DNA of 40,719 nt. Origin: Syntrophaceae bacterium (GTDB lineage Bacteria > Desulfobacterota > SM23-61). The notes under the pieces were generated by a model that was not told the DNA's origin, made no database searches, and saw only the letters and a program-made list of their open reading frames with translations. The stretch lies in NCBI GenBank assembly GCA_013388675.1, contig JACAEW010000207.1, positions 1 to 40,719 on the forward strand, read 5' to 3'. How positions within the stretch are numbered: the first letter of the stretch is position 1; each line of letters begins with the position of its first letter. Positions 1-9,009 of the stretch are shown in pieces. The translations under genes and the position numbers were made by a program.

Positions 1-2714
1 CCATCCAATTCCTTCCCAAAAAGCTGATAGACCTTTACCGCTCCGCCCTTCTGGTTAAATGGAGCCAATTCAAAATCATCCATCCCGATGGAGAGGGAAG
101 TGGCGATATGGTCCTTGATCATCCTGAGCCATTCCATTTGCTCCGGTTTGAATTTCCTTCCCGTAGCCTCCTGCTCCGAAAGCCAGGTCTGGAATCGTAC
201 CTCCACCGTTTCGGAGAATGGTTCAAGGGTTTTGCTCTCCCCTAACGCGAAGCGCAAAAGAGAAACAATGTCCGTGAGCAGTTTCTGCGGGCCGCCCCTT
301 TTTACCTTTGATTTTTCCAATTGTTCGTATGCCTGCCACAATCCTTCCGTGGTCAGCAGATAGGGCGGCTTTTTGATGGCCTCCGCCAGTTCCTTGATTT
401 CCTGGTAGGTGAGATGTCTTCGGCCGTAAGGATTGTTGTAAATGATCTGCAAGGCCGTAAGTTCGTCCTTATTTTTCTCAATAAACTCTTTGAATTTATT
501 TACCCACTCCTGGGCCTTCTCCTTCTGTTTTTCAACGGGGCCGGCGAAAATCACTTCATCCGGGCTAACCGTATCGATGATCTGTTCGTTTCTGGTTCGG
601 ATAGCAACCAGGGCATTTCTGAATTTCGGGTTGTCGAAAGGAAGGCAGGCTTTTTTGACCAATTCCTCAGATGCCTTTTTGATCTGGTCATTCGTTGGGC
701 TTTCGACCTTGAAAATCTCCTTTGCCGTCTCTATTCTTTTATCCGGATCGACCGCATCCATAAGGCTGTTGATGATTTCTTTCATGAATTTCCCCTGGGT
801 TAAAGAGGAAAGCTCAGCCCGGTCGCTTTCGCTCATCTTCCTATCCAACCTGGAAAGTCTTCCGGCCAGGGAAGTCAAGGTATCGGCATCCCGATTCCCA
901 AGGGCAACGGAATCCACAAGTTTTTCAAAAGGAATATTTCGTTTTTTTTCAAGGGGGCGGGAATCCGTTTTGTCGGTCTCGCATACCCCCACGGCATCGA
1001 CGATCATAAAATGGGTCTTGGCCGAAGTATCCGGGGTAACCGCCTTTAAATCCGTAGGGGAGACGACCCTCGTTCCTCTGCCCTTCATCTGCTCGAAATA
1101 GACCCTGGATTTCACATCCCTCATGAAGATCAGGCATTCCAGGGGGCGAATATCCGTTCCCGTGGAAATCATATCCACGGTCACGGCAATCCGGGGGTTG
1201 TAAGAGTTCCGGAAACCGGCAATCAAATCCTCCGGCTTGTCTCCCATGGTTTTGTAGGTGATCTTTTTGCAGAATTCATCCCCCTTGCCGAATTCATTCC
1301 TTACGATATGGACAATATCCTCAGCGTGGGAGTCGTCCTTGGCGAAGATCAGGGTTTTGGGGACTTCGGTTCTTCCGGGGAAAATGTCCTTGAAAAGTTT
1401 TTCCCTGAATGTCCTGATAACCGTCCTGATTTGGTCAGGGGCGACTATATCCCGGTCCAGTTGATTCGGGGTATAGACCAGATCATCATCCAGTTGTTCC
1501 CACTTGATCTTCCGGGTTAATTTATCCCGCTTGTCGATAAAAAATCCCGAATCAACCTTGCTTCCCTGCTCGGTGATCTTGGTTTGAATGCGGTAGACGT
1601 CATACCCCACGTTGACCCCATCGGCCACGGCCCTCTCATGACTGTATTCCATGACCAGGTTCTGATCGAAGAAACCAAGGGTCTGCTTGGAAGGGGTGGC
1701 GGTCAGCCCGATTATGAAGGCGTCGAAATATTCCAGAACCTGCCGCCAGAGATGGTAGATCGACCTGTGGCATTCGTCCGTAACGATGAAATCAAAAGTT
1801 TCGATGGGAATCTTCGGGTTGTAAACCACTTCTTTGGGGGCTTCGCCGGAAGGGATTTCAAAGAGGGATTTTTCCTCCAACTCAGGATCAAATTCTTCCT
1901 CGCCCTTGAGCATTGAAAAGAGCCTTTGGATGGTGGTAATGCAGACACGGCTTACCGAATCGAGGGTGTTGGAGTTCAGGTGTTGGATATTGTAGAGTTC
2001 CGTGAATTTTCGGCGGTCATCGGGGGTTTCGTATTGCTGGAATTCGTTTCGGGTCTGGCGGCCCAGGTTGTTTCGATCGACCAGGAAGAGGACCCTTCGG
2101 GCATTGGCAAATTTGATCAGCCGGTAGATAAAACTCACGGCGGTAAAGGTCTTCCCCCCTCCGGAGGCCATCTGGATGAGCGCCCTGGGCTTGGAAGCAT
2201 GGAGAGACCGTTCAAGGTTTTCAATGGCTTCAATCTGGCAATCCCTGAGACCCTGTTTGATGAGGGGGGGCATCTTTTTGAGCCTTCCCCGCAAAGTATC
2301 CCCCTCCGCAAGCCAGGAGCTTAATGTCTGGGGCTGGTGAAAGGCGAAGACTCTCCGACTCCGGGGATCCGGGTCGGCCAGGTCACGAAAATAAGTCTCG
2401 ACGCCCGTGGACTCATAAGCGAAACGGGGTGGGGAGGGCAAATTGGGAAGGCTTTGGGGGATGCTGGCCAGATATTTTTCGCTCTGCTCGGCTATCCCGC
2501 TCAGCGTGGTTCCCTGAGGCTTGGCTTCGAGAACGCCGACAGGCTTTCGATCTTCAAAAAGGAGATAATCGGCATAACCGGATTGGAGGGGGAATTCACG
2601 GACGGCGACACCGGGGCGAGCACCCAGATTGAGCTCATTATAATCCTGAACCTCCCAGCCCGCCATTCTTAGCTGTCGGTCAATCTCTTTCCGGGCCTTT
2701 TCTTCGGGTTTCAT
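1..2714 (-). CDS. hsdR: Type I restriction-modification system endonuclease/translocase subunit R (partial, C-terminus cut by window edge)
   Basis: This reading frame is open from the ATG at 2714 to the left edge (904 codons) and lacks only its last few tens of residues. The product would be the restriction and DNA-translocation subunit of a type I system, which cleaves unmethylated DNA using ATP. In order it shows an N-terminal PD-(D/E)xK-type nuclease region (Asp49, then Glu63-Ala-Lys65), a helicase P-loop SGGGKT at about 184-189, a DECH box at 313-316 and TATP at about 338-341. The C-terminal half ends in LFGKELD, as in the EcoEI-R-like family. An in-frame TGA lies about 70 nt upstream of the ATG; no good ribosome site is seen at the ATG. 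The hsdM and hsdS partners are not in the window: the upstream neighbour is recQ, so they would have to lie beyond the left edge or elsewhere. Family assignment is firm; activity is not shown. Confidence 0.9.
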   Translation of the reverse strand, partial: MKPEEKARKEIDRQLRMAGWEVQDYNELNLGARPGVAVREFPLQSGYADYLLFEDRKPVGVLEAKPQGTTLSGIAEQSEKYLASIPQSLPNLPSPPRFAYESTGVETYFRDLADPDPRSRRVFAFHQPQTLSSWLAEGDTLRGRLKKMPPLIKQGLRDCQIEAIENLERSLHASKPRALIQMASGGGKTFTAVSFIYRLIKFANARRVLFLVDRNNLGRQTRNEFQQYETPDDRRKFTELYNIQHLNSNTLDSVSRVCITTIQRLFSMLKGEEEFDPELEEKSLFEIPSGEAPKEVVYNPKIPIETFDFIVTDECHRSIYHLWRQVLEYFDAFIIGLTATPSKQTLGFFDQNLVMEYSHERAVADGVNVGYDVYRIQTKITEQGSKVDSGFFIDKRDKLTRKIKWEQLDDDLVYTPNQLDRDIVAPDQIRTVIRTFREKLFKDIFPGRTEVPKTLIFAKDDSHAEDIVHIVRNEFGKGDEFCKKITYKTMGDKPEDLIAGFRNSYNPRIAVTVDMISTGTDIRPLECLIFMRDVKSRVYFEQMKGRGTRVVSPTDLKAVTPDTSAKTHFMIVDAVGVCETDKTDSRPLEKKRNIPFEKLVDSVALGNRDADTLTSLAGRLSRLDRKMSESDRAELSSLTQGKFMKEIINSLMDAVDPDKRIETAKEIFKVESPTNDQIKKASEELVKKACLPFDNPKFRNALVAIRTRNEQIIDTVSPDEVIFAGPVEKQKEKAQEWVNKFKEFIEKNKDELTALQIIYNNPYGRRHLTYQEIKELAEAIKKPPYLLTTEGLWQAYEQLEKSKVKRGGPQKLLTDIVSLLRFALGESKTLEPFSETVEVRFQTWLSEQEATGRKFKPEQMEWLRMIKDHIATSLSIGMDDFELAPFNQKGGAVKVYQLFGKELD

Positions 2715-2864
2715 GGAGTCCGCGCCAGTTATACTCTTTTGGAGCTACGCTCGGCACAGCGACGGGGAGGTTTCGTAAAGATCATGCCATTGGCGGCAGG
2801 GAAATGCAAGGGGGATGTGCTATTGGGTAATCACGTAGGACATTAAATTGAGAAAACTTTCCTC

Positions 2865-4703
2865 TTACCCCATTCCCAGGCGGAGAAAATTTTGAATTAT
2901 TTTGATAAAGGCATCGGCATAGGCATGCATTTTATAGTCCCCTACGCCGTACACGGTGGCGAAAGCCTCGCGGGTGGTGGGCTTGATCCTGGCCATGTCT
3001 CTTAAGGACTTGTCGCCGAAGATGATGAAGGCCGGGACCCCCTGGGTCCGGGCAAGTTCCGCCCTTTTGCTCCTGAGGACCTGGAAGAGCTCCTGGTCGA
3101 TTTCCGCCCATTCTTCTTCCTTTTTCTTCCGGCCCTTCTGGGTGATCTCCTCTTTCTTGGCAGCCACCAGGGGCTTTACCAGGACCGGGGTCTGCTCTCC
3201 CTTCAGGACCTTTCGTGCGGAATCAGTCAGGAAGAGGGTGGAAAATTCTCCCTCTCTTCGCAAAAAACCCTGCCCGATCAACTGCTCGATCATATACCGG
3301 ATAAAGGCCACCGATTCCTCGGCCATCAGGCCGAAGGTCGAAATCCCATGGTGTCCCCACGTCTCCACCTGATCGCTCTGCTTGCCCTTCAGTACATTGG
3401 CGATATGACCGGCCCCGAATCCGATCCCGCTCACCTGGTGGACCCGGTAGACGCAGGACAGAATCTTCTGACTCACGATCAGGGGGTCCTCCACCATCTC
3501 CAGCTCGTTCAGGCAATAGTCGCAGGCATCGCAGGACGCCTTCCCATATTTCTGGCCGAAATAATTGGCCAGGACCCTGTGCCGGCAATGGGGCTGCGAG
3601 CAGAAATGATAGAGGCTTTGGAGTTTTTCAAGCAGGACTTCCTTATGGGGGGAATCTTCCAGCAAAGATTTCCAGGTTAGAAAGTCGCTTCCCCCGTAGA
3701 ACAGGTAACAGTGCGCGGGAAGGCCGTCCCTCCCGGCCCGGCCGGTTTCCTGGTGGTAGTGCTCGATGCTCTTGGGCATGGCGGTATGGATCACGAAGCG
3801 GATGTTGGAACGGTCGATCCCCATGCCGAAGGCAATGGTGGCCACCATGACATCGACCTCTTCCCGGGCGAACCGGTCCTGGTGCAGGCGCCGGGTGTCG
3901 TCATCCATGCCCGCATGATAGGGGAGGTTTTCAAAACCGAGCGCATTCAACCTGGCGGAAAGGGTATCCACGTCATCCCGGCGCAGGCAGTAGATGATGC
4001 CGGCTTCCCCGGCGTGTTTTTTTAGGAGATCGGTTACCTGGCTGATGATCTGGGAGCGGAGCCAAACCCGGTAGGTGAGGTTCGGGCGGTCCACCGGCCC
4101 GATGTGGGTTTGGGGGTTTTCCAGGCGAAGCTCTTTCAGAATATCCTTCTGCACCTCCTCCGTTGCCGTAGCGGTAAAGGCATGAACGGAAATGGGCTTG
4201 AACCATTCTTTGATGATCCTGAGATTCCGGTAATCCTCCCGGAAGTCGTGGCCCCAGTGGCTGATGCAGTGGGCCTCATCGATCACAAAAAAAGACAGGG
4301 GTACGGATTGGAGCAGTTGCCTGGTTCGATCCTGTTGGAGACGTTCCGGGGAAATGTACAAGAGTTTCATTTTCCCGGTCGAAACCAGGTTGACCACGCG
4401 GCCTTGTTCCTCGGGTGCAAGGCTTGAATTTAATACTTCCGCGGCAACTCCCATGTCCTTGAGCGCGTCCACCTGGTCCTTCATGAGAGAAATCAAGGGC
4501 GAAATGACCACCGCCATCCCCTCTTTCATCAGGGCGGGAAGCTGGAAGCAGAGGGACTTTCCCCCTCCGGTGGCCAGCATGGTGAGCGTGTCCTTTCCGG
4601 CCAGGATCGATGAGATCGTATCTTCCTGCAGGGGGAGGAACGAAGTGTAGCCCCAGTATTTCTTCAAAATTGCGAGTATCTGTTGTCGGCTGTTATTCTG
4701 CAA
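2865..4703 (-). CDS. recQ: ATP-dependent DNA helicase RecQ
   Basis: A 612-residue superfamily 2 helicase that unwinds DNA 3'-5' in recombination and fork repair. Visible are motif 0 (F22, P24, Q26), P-loop TGGGKS (45-50), DEAH box (142-145), TATATEE (near 178-183), and motif VI with QETGRAGRDG (318-327). The RecQ zinc site follows, with Cys373, Cys391, Cys394 and Cys397 in the family spacing. A winged-helix region comes next, and an HRDC domain occupies roughly 530-605. The start is TTG at 4703, supported by AAGGTG five bases upstream; no ATG in a comparable position fits. The stop is TAA. It is a complete, normal-length RecQ on the same strand as hsdR, with a 150-bp gap between them. Confidence is high. 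Confidence 0.97.
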   Translation of the reverse strand: MQNNSRQQILAILKKYWGYTSFLPLQEDTISSILAGKDTLTMLATGGGKSLCFQLPALMKEGMAVVISPLISLMKDQVDALKDMGVAAEVLNSSLAPEEQGRVVNLVSTGKMKLLYISPERLQQDRTRQLLQSVPLSFFVIDEAHCISHWGHDFREDYRNLRIIKEWFKPISVHAFTATATEEVQKDILKELRLENPQTHIGPVDRPNLTYRVWLRSQIISQVTDLLKKHAGEAGIIYCLRRDDVDTLSARLNALGFENLPYHAGMDDDTRRLHQDRFAREEVDVMVATIAFGMGIDRSNIRFVIHTAMPKSIEHYHQETGRAGRDGLPAHCYLFYGGSDFLTWKSLLEDSPHKEVLLEKLQSLYHFCSQPHCRHRVLANYFGQKYGKASCDACDYCLNELEMVEDPLIVSQKILSCVYRVHQVSGIGFGAGHIANVLKGKQSDQVETWGHHGISTFGLMAEESVAFIRYMIEQLIGQGFLRREGEFSTLFLTDSARKVLKGEQTPVLVKPLVAAKKEEITQKGRKKKEEEWAEIDQELFQVLRSKRAELARTQGVPAFIIFGDKSLRDMARIKPTTREAFATVYGVGDYKMHAYADAFIKIIQNFLRLGMG

Positions 4704-4778
4704 AATTTCACCTTAACGGGCATTTTCTTTTGCCCCTCCTTCACCCGAAGAGGGGCGGGGGAACTTGGCTTTTGGACC

Positions 4779-5040
4779 CTACCTGAGCAATAAAATTCCG
4801 GAAATAAAAAGAACTCCGGCCGCCGTTTTCCTGAATTGCCGCTCGGTAATCCGTAAATGAATCACTTGCCCCAGGATCGTTCCCAGGACCAAAGCCGGGG
4901 CGGGACATAGGGCGAAGAAAAGAAGATCGGCGCAAATCAGGCCGGATGAAAACGCCCAGGGCTCTCTTCAGGAACACATCTCCGAGGGTCTTCAGAATGC
5001 AGGTCCCCAGCAAAGTTCCGAGGATGGCCCCTCCGACCAT
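4779..5040 (-). pseudogene. Remnant of a TSUP (TauE/SafE-like) membrane permease, frameshifted and internally deleted
   Basis: Two reading frames each hold a piece of a TSUP-family permease. From the ATG at 5040, frame one gives a glycine-rich membrane segment (VGGAILGTLLGT, then LKTLGDVFLKRALGVF), typical of the end of the first half of such proteins. At about 4945 this frame loses sense. The next frame then continues with PALVLGTILGQ, HLRITERQFRK and a final hydrophobic segment ending in a TAG at 4779-4781, typical of the extreme C-terminus of the family. The N-terminal membrane helices and most of the second half are missing, so a frameshift alone does not explain it; a deletion is also needed. 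A purine-rich ribosome-site-like AAGGAAAAG precedes the ATG. It sits directly after hisD. TSUP members export sulfite, sulfonates or similar anions; this copy should be inactive. Confidence 0.6.
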
Positions 5041-5050
5041 GATCTTTTCC

Positions 5051-6340
5051 TTATCCCTCTTGGCGTTTCCGGACCGATTCCCGATGGCCTTCCAGGTCCT
5101 CCATCCGGGCTAGATGCATGGCCGGGGGGGAGAGCTTTTTCAGGCCGGCGGGGGAAAGGCAGATCAGGCTGGACCGTTTGAGGAAATCGTAGACTCCCAG
5201 GGGAGAAGAAAATCGGGCCGTGCCCCCTGTGGGCAAGACGTGGTTGGGGCCGGCTACATAGTCGCCGATGGGTTCGGGGGAAATGTGCCCCAGGAAGATG
5301 GCCCCGGCATTCTCAATTTTGGGGAGAAGGTCCCAGGGATTCTTTACCGCCAGCTCCAGGTGCTCGGGCGCCAGTTGGTTGGAGATTCGGGCGGCTTCTG
5401 CCAAGCTCTTTACTTTGAGAATCGCTCCGAATTTTTCGAGGGAGTCCCCGGCAATGGCTTTTCGGGGTAGGCCGGCCATCTGTTTCCCGACTTCCAGGCG
5501 GACCTTTTCGGCGAATTCCCCTGAAGTGCATAAAAGGATGGCCGCTGCTTGCTGGTCATGTTCGGCCTGGGAGATCAGGTCGGCGGCGATGAAAGAGGGG
5601 TCTCCACTCCCGTCGGAAATAATTAGAATCTCGCTGGGGCCGGCGATGGAGTCGATGGACACTTCGCCAAAGACCATTCTCTTGGCGGTGGCCACATAAA
5701 TATTGCCCGGGCCGACGATCTTGTCCACCCTGGGAACGGTCCTGGTACCGTAAGCCATCGCGCCGACTGCCTGGGCCCCCCCCACCTTGAAAATCGCGTT
5801 CACCCCCGCAAGGTGAGCAGCGGCAAGGACAACGGGATTCATATAGCCTCTGGGCGCCGGGCAGGTCATGACGATCTCCCGAACCCCAGCCACCCGTGCC
5901 GGTATGGCGTTCATCAGAACGCTGGATGGGTAGGCCGCTTTCCCGCCCGGGACATAAATCCCCACCCGCTCCAGAGGCCGTACGATCTGGCCCAGGATGG
6001 TTCCATCCTCTTCGGCGAATGACCAGGACTTTTGAGACTGGAGGGCATGGAACCCTTCGATCCGCTCCGCGGCGAACCGGAGCGTCCGCGCATCCTCCCG
6101 TGAAATAGCCCTCACCGCCTTGCGAACTTCTTCCGGGGTGACGCGAATCTTTGCGGGCGACGGGTCCCAGCCGTCGTACTGCCGGGTGAACCGAAGCAGG
6201 GCCGAATCCCCCTTCTTTTTCACATCTCCTAGAATTATGCGGACCGTTTCCTCCACCTTCTCAGCTTCTGCCCCCCCCCGCCGGGAAAGGCTCTTAAAAA
6301 AGTGTGAAAAATCGGTATTCCCGAATGCCAGCATCCTCAT
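5051..6340 (-). CDS. hisD: Histidinol dehydrogenase
   Basis: A 429-residue protein for the last two steps of histidine synthesis: NAD-dependent oxidation of L-histidinol through histidinal to L-histidine, in the cytoplasm. The conserved zinc and catalytic residues can be placed directly. Gln258 and His261 lie in SQAEHDQQ, Glu326 and His327 in APEHLEL, Asp360 follows EPIG, and His419 lies in LEGHRES. These match the E. coli enzyme almost number for number. The glycine-rich stretches VGGAQAVGAMAYG (187-199) and VGPGNIYVATAK (209-220) are also present. The start ATG is only four bases from the stop of murA, so the two are surely co-transcribed, but no other his gene is in the window. The stop is TAA. 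The pairing murA-hisD is common in deltaproteobacteria and Firmicutes. Confidence 0.97.
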   Translation of the reverse strand: MRMLAFGNTDFSHFFKSLSRRGGAEAEKVEETVRIILGDVKKKGDSALLRFTRQYDGWDPSPAKIRVTPEEVRKAVRAISREDARTLRFAAERIEGFHALQSQKSWSFAEEDGTILGQIVRPLERVGIYVPGGKAAYPSSVLMNAIPARVAGVREIVMTCPAPRGYMNPVVLAAAHLAGVNAIFKVGGAQAVGAMAYGTRTVPRVDKIVGPGNIYVATAKRMVFGEVSIDSIAGPSEILIISDGSGDPSFIAADLISQAEHDQQAAAILLCTSGEFAEKVRLEVGKQMAGLPRKAIAGDSLEKFGAILKVKSLAEAARISNQLAPEHLELAVKNPWDLLPKIENAGAIFLGHISPEPIGDYVAGPNHVLPTGGTARFSSPLGVYDFLKRSSLICLSPAGLKKLSPPAMHLARMEDLEGHRESVRKRQEG

Positions 6341-6344
6341 GCTT

Positions 6345-7598
6345 TTATTCCTGGGCCCTTCGGATCTTGGCCCCCAGCTTGGTCAGCTTTTGATCGAGCT
6401 TTTCATATCCCCGGTCCAGGTGATAGATGCGGGAGACCTCCGTCGTCCCCTCTGCCGCCAGCCCGGCCAGGACCAGGGATGCGCTGGCCCGCAAGTCGGT
6501 CGCCATCACCGGGGCGCCGGTAAGATGGGCAAGGCCCTGCACGATGGCGTTTTTTCCTTCAATGCGGATGTCGGCCCCCATCCGCCGCATTTCGCTCACG
6601 TGCATGAAACGGTTTTCGAAGACCGTCTCGGTGATCACCGAAAGTCCGCCCGCCAGGCACATGAGGGCCATGATTTGGGCCTGCATGTCGGTGGGGAAAC
6701 CGGGATAGGGGAGGGTTTTCACGTCCACGGGTTTGATGTTCACCGGTCCGATGACTTTCACTCCATCGCCCTCGGGGTATATTTCCATCCCCGCCTCTTT
6801 CAGCTTGGCGGCCACCGCCTCCATGTGCCCGAGGTTGCAGTTCAGGAGCTTCACATTCCCTTGGGTGATTCCGGCGGCAACCATGAAGGTCCCGGCTTCG
6901 ATTCGGTCCGGGATGATGGTATGTTCGATGGGGCGCAGGTCCTCCACCCCGTCGATCACCACCACGTCCGTTCCCACTCCTTCAATCTTGGCGCCCATTT
7001 TTTTCAAGGCCTGCCCCAGCTCCACGACCTCCGGCTCCCGGGCCGCATTTTTTAATACCGTCCTTCCGTCGGCCAGGGCCGCGGCCATCATCAGGTTTTC
7101 GGTCCCGGTTACCGTGGAGATATCGAAATAAATCTCGGCCCCTTTGAGCCGATCGGCGGAGGCCTCTACATACCCGTGTTTCAATTCGACCTTGGCCCCC
7201 ATGGCTTCAAGGCCTTTGAGGTGAAGGTTGATCGGCCGGGCGCCGATGGCGCAGCCCCCCGGGAGGGAAACCCGGGCCTGCTTCCATTTGGCCACCAGGG
7301 GCCCCAGGACGAGGACCGAGGCCCGCATGGTCTTCACCATGCTGTAGGGCGCCTCAAAGGAGTGAAGCCCGGATGCGCTCAGCCGGACCGTTCCGCTCTC
7401 TCCTTCGGTTTTGACCCCCATCATGCGCAAAAGGCGGGAGATGGTCCGGATATCGGCCAGAGCCGGTACGTTCCGGAGCGTAATCCAGTCTTCCACCAGA
7501 AGACTGGCCGCGAAAAGGGGCAAAGCGGCGTTCTTGGCGCCGCTGAGCGAAACTTCCCCCACCAGCCGGTACCCGCCCTGAATAATCATTTTTTCCAT
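6345..7598 (-). CDS. murA: UDP-N-acetylglucosamine 1-carboxyvinyltransferase
   Basis: A 417-residue EPSP-synthase-fold enzyme that transfers enolpyruvyl from PEP to UDP-GlcNAc, the first committed step of peptidoglycan synthesis in the cytoplasm. Lys22-Asn23 (SGAKNAALP) bind substrate, and the loop [10 protein letters not shown] carries the catalytic Cys116. Having Cys rather than Asp there predicts fosfomycin sensitivity (inference). Six-fold inside-out alpha/beta repeats fill the length, and the C-terminal YEKLDQKL region is typical. The ATG at 7598 follows CGGAG at a workable distance. hisD follows four bases after the stop. Upstream is a 525-bp gap holding an inverted-repeat element and a terminator of prmC, so murA-hisD probably has its own promoter, which I could not identify. 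Confidence 0.97.
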   Translation of the reverse strand: MEKMIIQGGYRLVGEVSLSGAKNAALPLFAASLLVEDWITLRNVPALADIRTISRLLRMMGVKTEGESGTVRLSASGLHSFEAPYSMVKTMRASVLVLGPLVAKWKQARVSLPGGCAIGARPINLHLKGLEAMGAKVELKHGYVEASADRLKGAEIYFDISTVTGTENLMMAAALADGRTVLKNAAREPEVVELGQALKKMGAKIEGVGTDVVVIDGVEDLRPIEHTIIPDRIEAGTFMVAAGITQGNVKLLNCNLGHMEAVAAKLKEAGMEIYPEGDGVKVIGPVNIKPVDVKTLPYPGFPTDMQAQIMALMCLAGGLSVITETVFENRFMHVSEMRRMGADIRIEGKNAIVQGLAHLTGAPVMATDLRASASLVLAGLAAEGTTEVSRIYHLDRGYEKLDQKLTKLGAKIRRAQE

Positions 7599-7623
7599 GG
7601 AACGGCTCCGTTAAAATAAATGG

Positions 7624-7979
7624 GGGTCTTCTCCCAATCGAGTGGGTAAAAAGGGAGAAAACGACTCCCCCTCGCACAGGCCCAGGGGGCATCCCGCCCG
7701 GGGCGGGACAGCCTCGGCGGGAAAAATCCGGGGTTCCGGAGCGCTGGCCCGGCTTCCCCAAGGCACTGGTCCCCGAACCCTTCGCCTAAACCTAGATCCC
7801 AGCTTAAACAGGGACAACCCCATTCATTTCCAACGCGCCCCGATGGAAGAACCGCTGCCCTAGGATGTCCGGCCCCGGGCGGGATGCCGCCCTGGGCCCG
7901 GCCAACTCTCCTCCGGCAGGGGGTAGACCCGGGAAGCTCAAAATCTTCCTCAAGCACCCACTCGATTGGGAGAAGACCC
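7624..7979. repeat. 356-bp element bounded by 24-bp perfect inverted repeats
   Basis: Positions 7624-7647 and 7956-7979 are exact reverse complements (24 of 24; core CTCCCAATCGAGTGGG). A second nested pair, 7679-7704 and 7872-7898, matches except for a one-base indel and is very GC-rich (core CATCCCGCCCGGGGC). The inter-arm distances differ on the two sides (31 against 57 bases), so this is not one simple hairpin but two nested inverted pairs around a centre of about 165 bp. Because of the symmetry both strands translate to similar nonsense peptides containing PLDWEKT. No transposase or target-site duplication was recognised. It may be a MITE-like or REP-type genomic repeat, or a structured RNA between prmC and murA. 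Confidence 0.75.
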
Positions 7980-8054
7980 TTTTTTTAAGGCTAAATTGTT
8001 ACCCAACAAGTTTTTATTTGTTGCACAGGAAACGCATAAAGGATAGCACAAATC

Positions 8055-8092
8055 AAAAAAAAGATTCAGCCCTGTTTTGGACAGGGATCTTT
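8055..8092 (-). terminator. Rho-independent terminator after prmC
   Basis: In minus-strand sense the transcript reads AAGAT, then CCCTGT, a five-base loop, ACAGGG, a CTGA bulge, and ATCTT merging into a run of eight T. The six-base G/C stem is extended by the five-base outer AT pairing. It lies about 32 bases past the prmC stop and would separate the rho-to-prmC transcript from murA-hisD. The bulge makes it weaker than a textbook terminator. Confidence 0.55.
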
Positions 8093-8123
8093 TCGGGAAT
8101 GGGTATTTTCCTCCCGGTCCAAT

Positions 8124-8999
8124 CTATCCTTTTTTTCGGGCTTTGAAGACCCGGTTGGTGCCGCTTAGGTCCTTGGCAAAACCGAAGGAGTCGAGGCCCG
8201 GGTTTTTTGCGGCCATCTCCAAAACCTGCCGAACCTGCCCGGCGCCCATTTCGGCCAGAAGCCAGCCCCCGGAGTGCAGGTATTCGGCTACCGCGGGCAG
8301 GGCCCGCCGGAAGAAATCCAGTCCATCTTTTCCCCCGTCGAGGGCCATTCTGGGCTCGTAATCCCGGATTTCGGGCATGAGGGACGAGAGCTGTTCCCGG
8401 GGGATATAAGGAGGGTTACTTACCACCAGGTCGAAAGTCTCACCTTTGGGCACCGGTTGAAATAGGTCTCCCTGCAAAAACCGAATTTGGCCTCGAACCC
8501 CGTTTTGAGCAGCGTTTTCCTCGGCCACGGAAAGGGCCTTCGGGGAAAGATCGGTGGCCGTGATCCTGGCTGAAGGAAGTTCCTTCGCCAAGGCGATGCC
8601 GATGGCTCCGCTGCCGGTTCCGATTTCCAGAATCACGGGTTCTTTGGGATTCTCGGGGGCCAGGACGTTTAAGGCTTCGGCCACCAGGGTTTCCGTTTCC
8701 GGGCGGGGAATTAAAACGTCCGGTGTAACCCGCAGGGGGAGGGACCAAAACTCGCGCTTGCCGAGAATATAAGCCACCGGCTCCCGGCGGAGACGGCGGA
8801 GGACCGCCTGTTTGAACCGGGCCAGTTCATCGCCCTGCAGGGGCTGGTCATAGTGAGTGTAAAGGCCGACCCGGTCCATTCCCAGGGTCTGGGCGAGAAG
8901 GACTTCGGCATCGAGGCGGGGGGTGGCCATCCCTTCTTTCTTGAAGCGCTCATCGGCCCAGCGGATGAGAGCCAGGATGGTCCAAAGGGTCTGCGCCAA
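8124..8999 (-). CDS. prmC: Peptide chain release factor N5-glutamine methyltransferase
   Basis: A 291-residue SAM-dependent methyltransferase (HemK/PrmC) that methylates the glutamine of the GGQ motif in release factors RF1 and RF2, raising termination efficiency. An N-terminal helical substrate-binding domain is followed by the Rossmann SAM site LEIGTGSGAIGIAL (124-137) and the amide-methylating signature NPPY at 195-198. The start is TTG at 8999, chosen because GGGAGG lies four bases upstream and directly follows the prfA TGA at 9010-9012. prfA and prmC are thus tightly coupled, enzyme next to its substrate. The stop is TAG, which itself needs RF1 to be read. Confidence is high. Confidence 0.96.
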   Translation of the reverse strand: MAQTLWTILALIRWADERFKKEGMATPRLDAEVLLAQTLGMDRVGLYTHYDQPLQGDELARFKQAVLRRLRREPVAYILGKREFWSLPLRVTPDVLIPRPETETLVAEALNVLAPENPKEPVILEIGTGSGAIGIALAKELPSARITATDLSPKALSVAEENAAQNGVRGQIRFLQGDLFQPVPKGETFDLVVSNPPYIPREQLSSLMPEIRDYEPRMALDGGKDGLDFFRRALPAVAEYLHSGGWLLAEMGAGQVRQVLEMAAKNPGLDSFGFAKDLSGTNRVFKARKKG

Positions 9000-9009
9000 T
9001 GAACCTCCC

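Noticed and set aside
1..2714. Many plus-strand frames of 60-220 codons at the left end
   Set aside because: They lie opposite the continuous minus-strand hsdR frame, which carries all the helicase and nuclease motifs.
7586..7957. Minus-strand frame of 123 codons across the gap upstream of murA
   Set aside because: It lies on the inverted-repeat element, its peptide mirrors that of the other strand because of the symmetry, and it overlaps the murA start. No family resemblance.
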